Origin: Alphaproteobacteria bacterium
Lineage (GTDB): Bacteria > Pseudomonadota > Alphaproteobacteria > Reyranellales > Reyranellaceae
Assembly: GCA_013290035.1 (NCBI GenBank)
Contig: JABCYT010000144.1
Coordinates: forward strand, 1-7,569
Direction of reading: 5' to 3'
DNA length: 7,569 bases
The position numbers and the translations under genes were made by a program. Below are positions 5,462 to 7,569 of the stretch, piece by piece. Every line of letters begins with the position of its first letter. The first letter of the stretch is position 1. The notes under the pieces are model-generated. The model did not search any database and was not told the origin of the DNA. It was given only the letters and a program-made list of their open reading frames with translations.

Positions 5462-6165
5462 TTCCGCCAGGCCGCGAACTCGATCATCGTCTGCTCGGCG
5501 GTCGGCGGATAGAGTCCGTAGATGCCATGGCCTTTGTCGACCTGCTCGGCGACGAAATCCTCGAACGCCGTCATCTCGAAGGCTTCCTCGGCGATCTCGT
5601 CGACCAGGCTGGCCGGGATGACGATGATGCCGTCGCCGTCGCCCAGGATCGTGTCGCCGGGAAAGACCGGTGCGTCGCCGCAGCCGATCGGCACGTCGAT
5701 GTCGATCGCCTGGTGCAGGGTGAGGTTGGTGGGCGCGCTGGGCCGCTGGTGATAGGCCGGGAAGCCCAGCCGGGCGATCTCCGCCGAATCGCGGAAGCCG
5801 CCGTCGGTCACCACGCCGGCAACGCCGCGCCGCATCAGCCGCGTCACCAGGATCGCGCCGGCCGAGGCCGCGCGTGCGTCCTTGCGGCTGTCCATCACCA
5901 GCACCGCGCCGGGCGGGCAATCCTCGATCGCTTTGCGCTGCGGATGGCCGCGGTCGCGGAACACCTCCAGCTTGTTCAGGTCCTCGCGCGCCGGCATGTA
6001 GCGCAGGGTGAAGGCCGGACCGACCAGCACCGGCTGGACGGGCGACAGCGGATGCACGTTCTGGATGGCCTGGTTGCGAAAGCCCCGCTTGAACAAGGCG
6101 GTCGCCACGGTGGGCGTGCTGACGGTCTTTAGCTTGTCGCGAGTCGTGGGCTTGAGTGTGGTCAT
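5446..6165 (-). CDS. RraA-family protein, possible HMG/CHA-aldolase-like enzyme, 239 aa
   Basis: The RraA fold includes the E. coli RNase E regulator (about 161 aa) and class II HMG/CHA pyruvate aldolases with oxaloacetate decarboxylase activity. At 239 residues this is the longer type. It carries the metal and substrate signature of the aldolases: GVVTDGGFRDSAEI (117-130) with Arg125, Asp126 and Glu129, fitting RDxxE. SRKDARAASAG (93-103) and GDTILGDGDGIIVIP (170-184) are other conserved stretches. An aldolase or decarboxylase on a 2-oxoacid is therefore more likely than RNase regulation, though this subfamily is commonly annotated as RraA. The ATG at 6165 follows a GAGGAG with short spacing. 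The gene is 24 bp downstream of an IlvD/Edd dehydratase on the same strand, so it may cleave that enzyme's 2-keto-3-deoxy acid product. Its end overlaps atzH by 4 bp. Family sure; function inferred. Confidence 0.88.
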   Translation of the reverse strand: MTTLKPTTRDKLKTVSTPTVATALFKRGFRNQAIQNVHPLSPVQPVLVGPAFTLRYMPAREDLNKLEVFRDRGHPQRKAIEDCPPGAVLVMDSRKDARAASAGAILVTRLMRRGVAGVVTDGGFRDSAEIARLGFPAYHQRPSAPTNLTLHQAIDIDVPIGCGDAPVFPGDTILGDGDGIIVIPASLVDEIAEEAFEMTAFEDFVAEQVDKGHGIYGLYPPTAEQTMIEFAAWRKMKGR

Positions 6166-6170
6166 GATCT

Positions 6171-6183
6171 CCTCAGGGTGAGG
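6171..6183 (-). promoter_or_regulatory. Shine-Dalgarno of the RraA-family gene, inside a small hairpin
   Basis: On the reverse strand CCTCA-CCC-TGAGG forms a 5-bp stem with a 3-base loop, and its right arm contributes the GAGG of the Shine-Dalgarno (GAGGAG ending 4 bases before ATG). Pairing would partly hide the site, while ribosomes finishing the upstream dehydratase gene (stop at 6190-6192) could open it. The site itself is well supported; the coupling role is inferred. Confidence 0.4.
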
Positions 6184-6189
6184 TTGATC

Positions 6190-7569
6190 TCAATAGATCG
6201 ACGGTTCGCCGACCGGCGCACCGAAGGTGGTCTCGAGGAAATCGAAGTCGCAGCCGTCGTTGGCCTGCTTGATGTGGCGGGTGAACATCCAGCCATAGCC
6301 ACGCTCGTAGCGCGGTTCGGGTTTCTTCCACGCCGCGCGGCGCTTCGCCAGCTCCTCCTCCGAAACATTCATGTCGAGGGTGCGCTTGTCGACATCCAGC
6401 GAGATCATGTCGCCCGTCTTCAGCAACGCGAGTGGCCCGCCGATATAGGATTCCGGCGAGACATGCAGGATGCAGGCGCCGTAGCTGGTGCCGCTCATGC
6501 GCGCATCCGACAGGCGCACCATGTCGCGCACGCCCTGCTTCACCAGCTTCTTGGGGATCGGCAGCATGCCCCATTCCGGCATGCCGGGCCCGCCCTGGGG
6601 GCCGGCATTGCGCAGCACCAGCACATGGTCGGCCGTGACATCGAGATCGTCGCGGTCGATCGCGTCTTTCATCGCGGGATAATCGTCGAACACCAGGGCC
6701 GGTCCGGTGTGCTTGAGGAATCGCGGCTCGCAGGCCGAGGGCTTGATGACACAGCCGTCCGGCGCCAGGTTGCCACGCAGCACCGCCAGCGCCCCCTCGG
6801 CATAGATCGGGTTCTTGACCGGGCGGATCACGTCGTCGTTGTAGGTCTCGGCGCCTTCGATGTTCTGGCCCAGCGTCTTGCCGGTGACAGTCAAGGCGTC
6901 GCGATGCAGATGATCGCGGATCTGCGCCATCAGCGCCGGCAGGCCGCCGGCATAGAAGAAATCCTCCATCAGGTATTTGTCGCCGCTCGGGCGGATGTTG
7001 GCGATCACCGGCACCTTGCGGCTGGCGCGCTCGAAATCGTCGAGTCCGATATCCTGGCCGGCGCGCCGCGCCAGCGCGATCAAATGAATGATGGCGTTGG
7101 TCGAGCAGCCGACCGCCATGGCCACGGTGATGGCGTTCAGGAACGCATCACGGGTCAGGATTTTACGCGGCGTCAGGTCCTCCCACACCATGTCGACGAT
7201 GCGCCGCCCGGTCTCCGAGGCCATGCGGATGTGGTTGGCGTCGGCCGCCGGGATCGAGGAGGCGCCGGGCAAGGTCATGCCGAGCGTCTCGGCCATCGCC
7301 ATCATGGTGGCGGCCGTTCCCATGGTCATGCAGGTGCCATAGCTCCGGGCGATGCCTGCCTCGACATCGACCCAGTCGGAATCGGAGATCTTGCCGGCGC
7401 GGCGCTCGTCCCAATATTTCCAGGCATCGGAGCCCGAGCCCAGAACCTTGCCCTTCCAGTTGCCGCGCAGCATCGGCCCGGCCGGCAGGTAGATCGCGGG
7501 CAGGCCGGCGCTGATCGCGCCCAGCAGCAGCGCCGGGGTGGTCTTGTCGCAGCCGCCCATCAGCACGAC
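6190..7569 (-). CDS. IlvD/Edd-family dehydratase, sugar-acid (L-arabinonate/D-xylonate-like) type, C-terminal 459 residues; 5' end cut by window
   Basis: Family members dehydrate dihydroxyacids or sugar acids with an Fe-S cluster and Mg2+. The visible protein starts VVLMGGCDKTTPA, with cluster ligand Cys7 and the Lys9 that is carbamylated in relatives. SYGTCMTMG gives cluster ligand Cys80. SDARMSG carries Ser359, the conserved catalytic base. The 73-residue Cys spacing equals that of L-arabinonate dehydratase from Rhizobium (Cys127 and Cys200, as I recall). Adding about 120 missing residues, including the first cluster Cys, gives about 580, the usual length for this branch. The end, GCDFDFLETTFGAPVGEP, also fits sugar-acid dehydratases better than IlvD of branched-chain amino-acid synthesis. 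The GTG at 7566 is internal, since the frame stays open to the window edge. It is upstream of, and likely cotranscribed with, the RraA-family gene. Family firm; substrate undecided among pentonates, hexonates and others. Confidence 0.92.
   Translation of the reverse strand, partial: VVLMGGCDKTTPALLLGAISAGLPAIYLPAGPMLRGNWKGKVLGSGSDAWKYWDERRAGKISDSDWVDVEAGIARSYGTCMTMGTAATMMAMAETLGMTLPGASSIPAADANHIRMASETGRRIVDMVWEDLTPRKILTRDAFLNAITVAMAVGCSTNAIIHLIALARRAGQDIGLDDFERASRKVPVIANIRPSGDKYLMEDFFYAGGLPALMAQIRDHLHRDALTVTGKTLGQNIEGAETYNDDVIRPVKNPIYAEGALAVLRGNLAPDGCVIKPSACEPRFLKHTGPALVFDDYPAMKDAIDRDDLDVTADHVLVLRNAGPQGGPGMPEWGMLPIPKKLVKQGVRDMVRLSDARMSGTSYGACILHVSPESYIGGPLALLKTGDMISLDVDKRTLDMNVSEEELAKRRAAWKKPEPRYERGYGWMFTRHIKQANDGCDFDFLETTFGAPVGEPSIY

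Noticed and set aside
4946..5920. A 324-residue reverse open frame over atzH and the end of the RraA-family gene
   Set aside because: It is out of frame with the RraA-family gene and antisense to atzH, both of which carry family motifs.
1..7569. A novel defence system, mobile element, CRISPR array or RNA gene
   Set aside because: All coding space is filled by intact metabolic genes with coherent composition. I saw no transposase, integrase, nuclease, spaced repeats or tRNA-like folds. The unusual content is regulatory wiring and pathway context.

Overview
The window is GC-rich (about two thirds G+C by eye), densely packed and almost entirely coding. Codon use, protein families and gene spacing suggest a free-living alphaproteobacterium (Rhizobiales or Rhodospirillales, for example a Bradyrhizobium- or Reyranella-like soil organism). 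This placement is inference. I see no RNA genes, mobile elements or CRISPR arrays. Seven protein genes are supported, two of them cut by the window edges.

Layout. (1) The 3' end of a forward FMN-dependent 2-hydroxyacid oxidase/dehydrogenase gene (2-640). It is followed by a good intrinsic terminator and two further hairpins (641-757). (2) A reverse pair: allophanate hydrolase (3309 down to 1534), then an SDR oxidoreductase (1501 down to 749). (3) A divergent control region (3310-3466) with a near-consensus sigma-54 promoter pointing right. A possible NtrC-type palindrome lies about 145 bp upstream of the predicted start, inside the allophanate hydrolase gene. (4) A forward operon of three genes, atzG-atzE-atzH (also called hpxX-hpxY-hpxZ), at 3467-5449, with a 4-bp ATGA overlap and then a 16-bp gap. 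(5) A convergent reverse pair: an IlvD/Edd-family dehydratase (7569, cut, down to 6190) followed 24 bp later by an RraA-family protein (6165 down to 5446). The last 4 bp of the RraA-family gene overlap the last 4 bp of atzH.

How the genes may work together. The central genes form a compact nitrogen-scavenging module. From the known Atz enzymes, AtzE with its GatC-like partner AtzG removes ammonia from 1-carboxybiuret. AtzH decarboxylates the resulting 1,3-dicarboxyurea to allophanate. The divergent AtzF homologue then breaks allophanate into ammonia and CO2. No ring-opening enzyme (cyanuric acid hydrolase AtzD or biuret hydrolase BiuH) lies in the window, so the true starting substrate is open. 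The related hpxXYZ genes of Klebsiella are tied to oxalurate use, which is a competing reading. The sigma-54 promoter fits control by nitrogen limitation.

The flanking genes look like a separate carbon theme. A sugar-acid dehydratase and an RraA-type possible aldolase form one operon, with the 2-hydroxyacid oxidase and an SDR on the other side. Their substrates cannot be read from the sequence.
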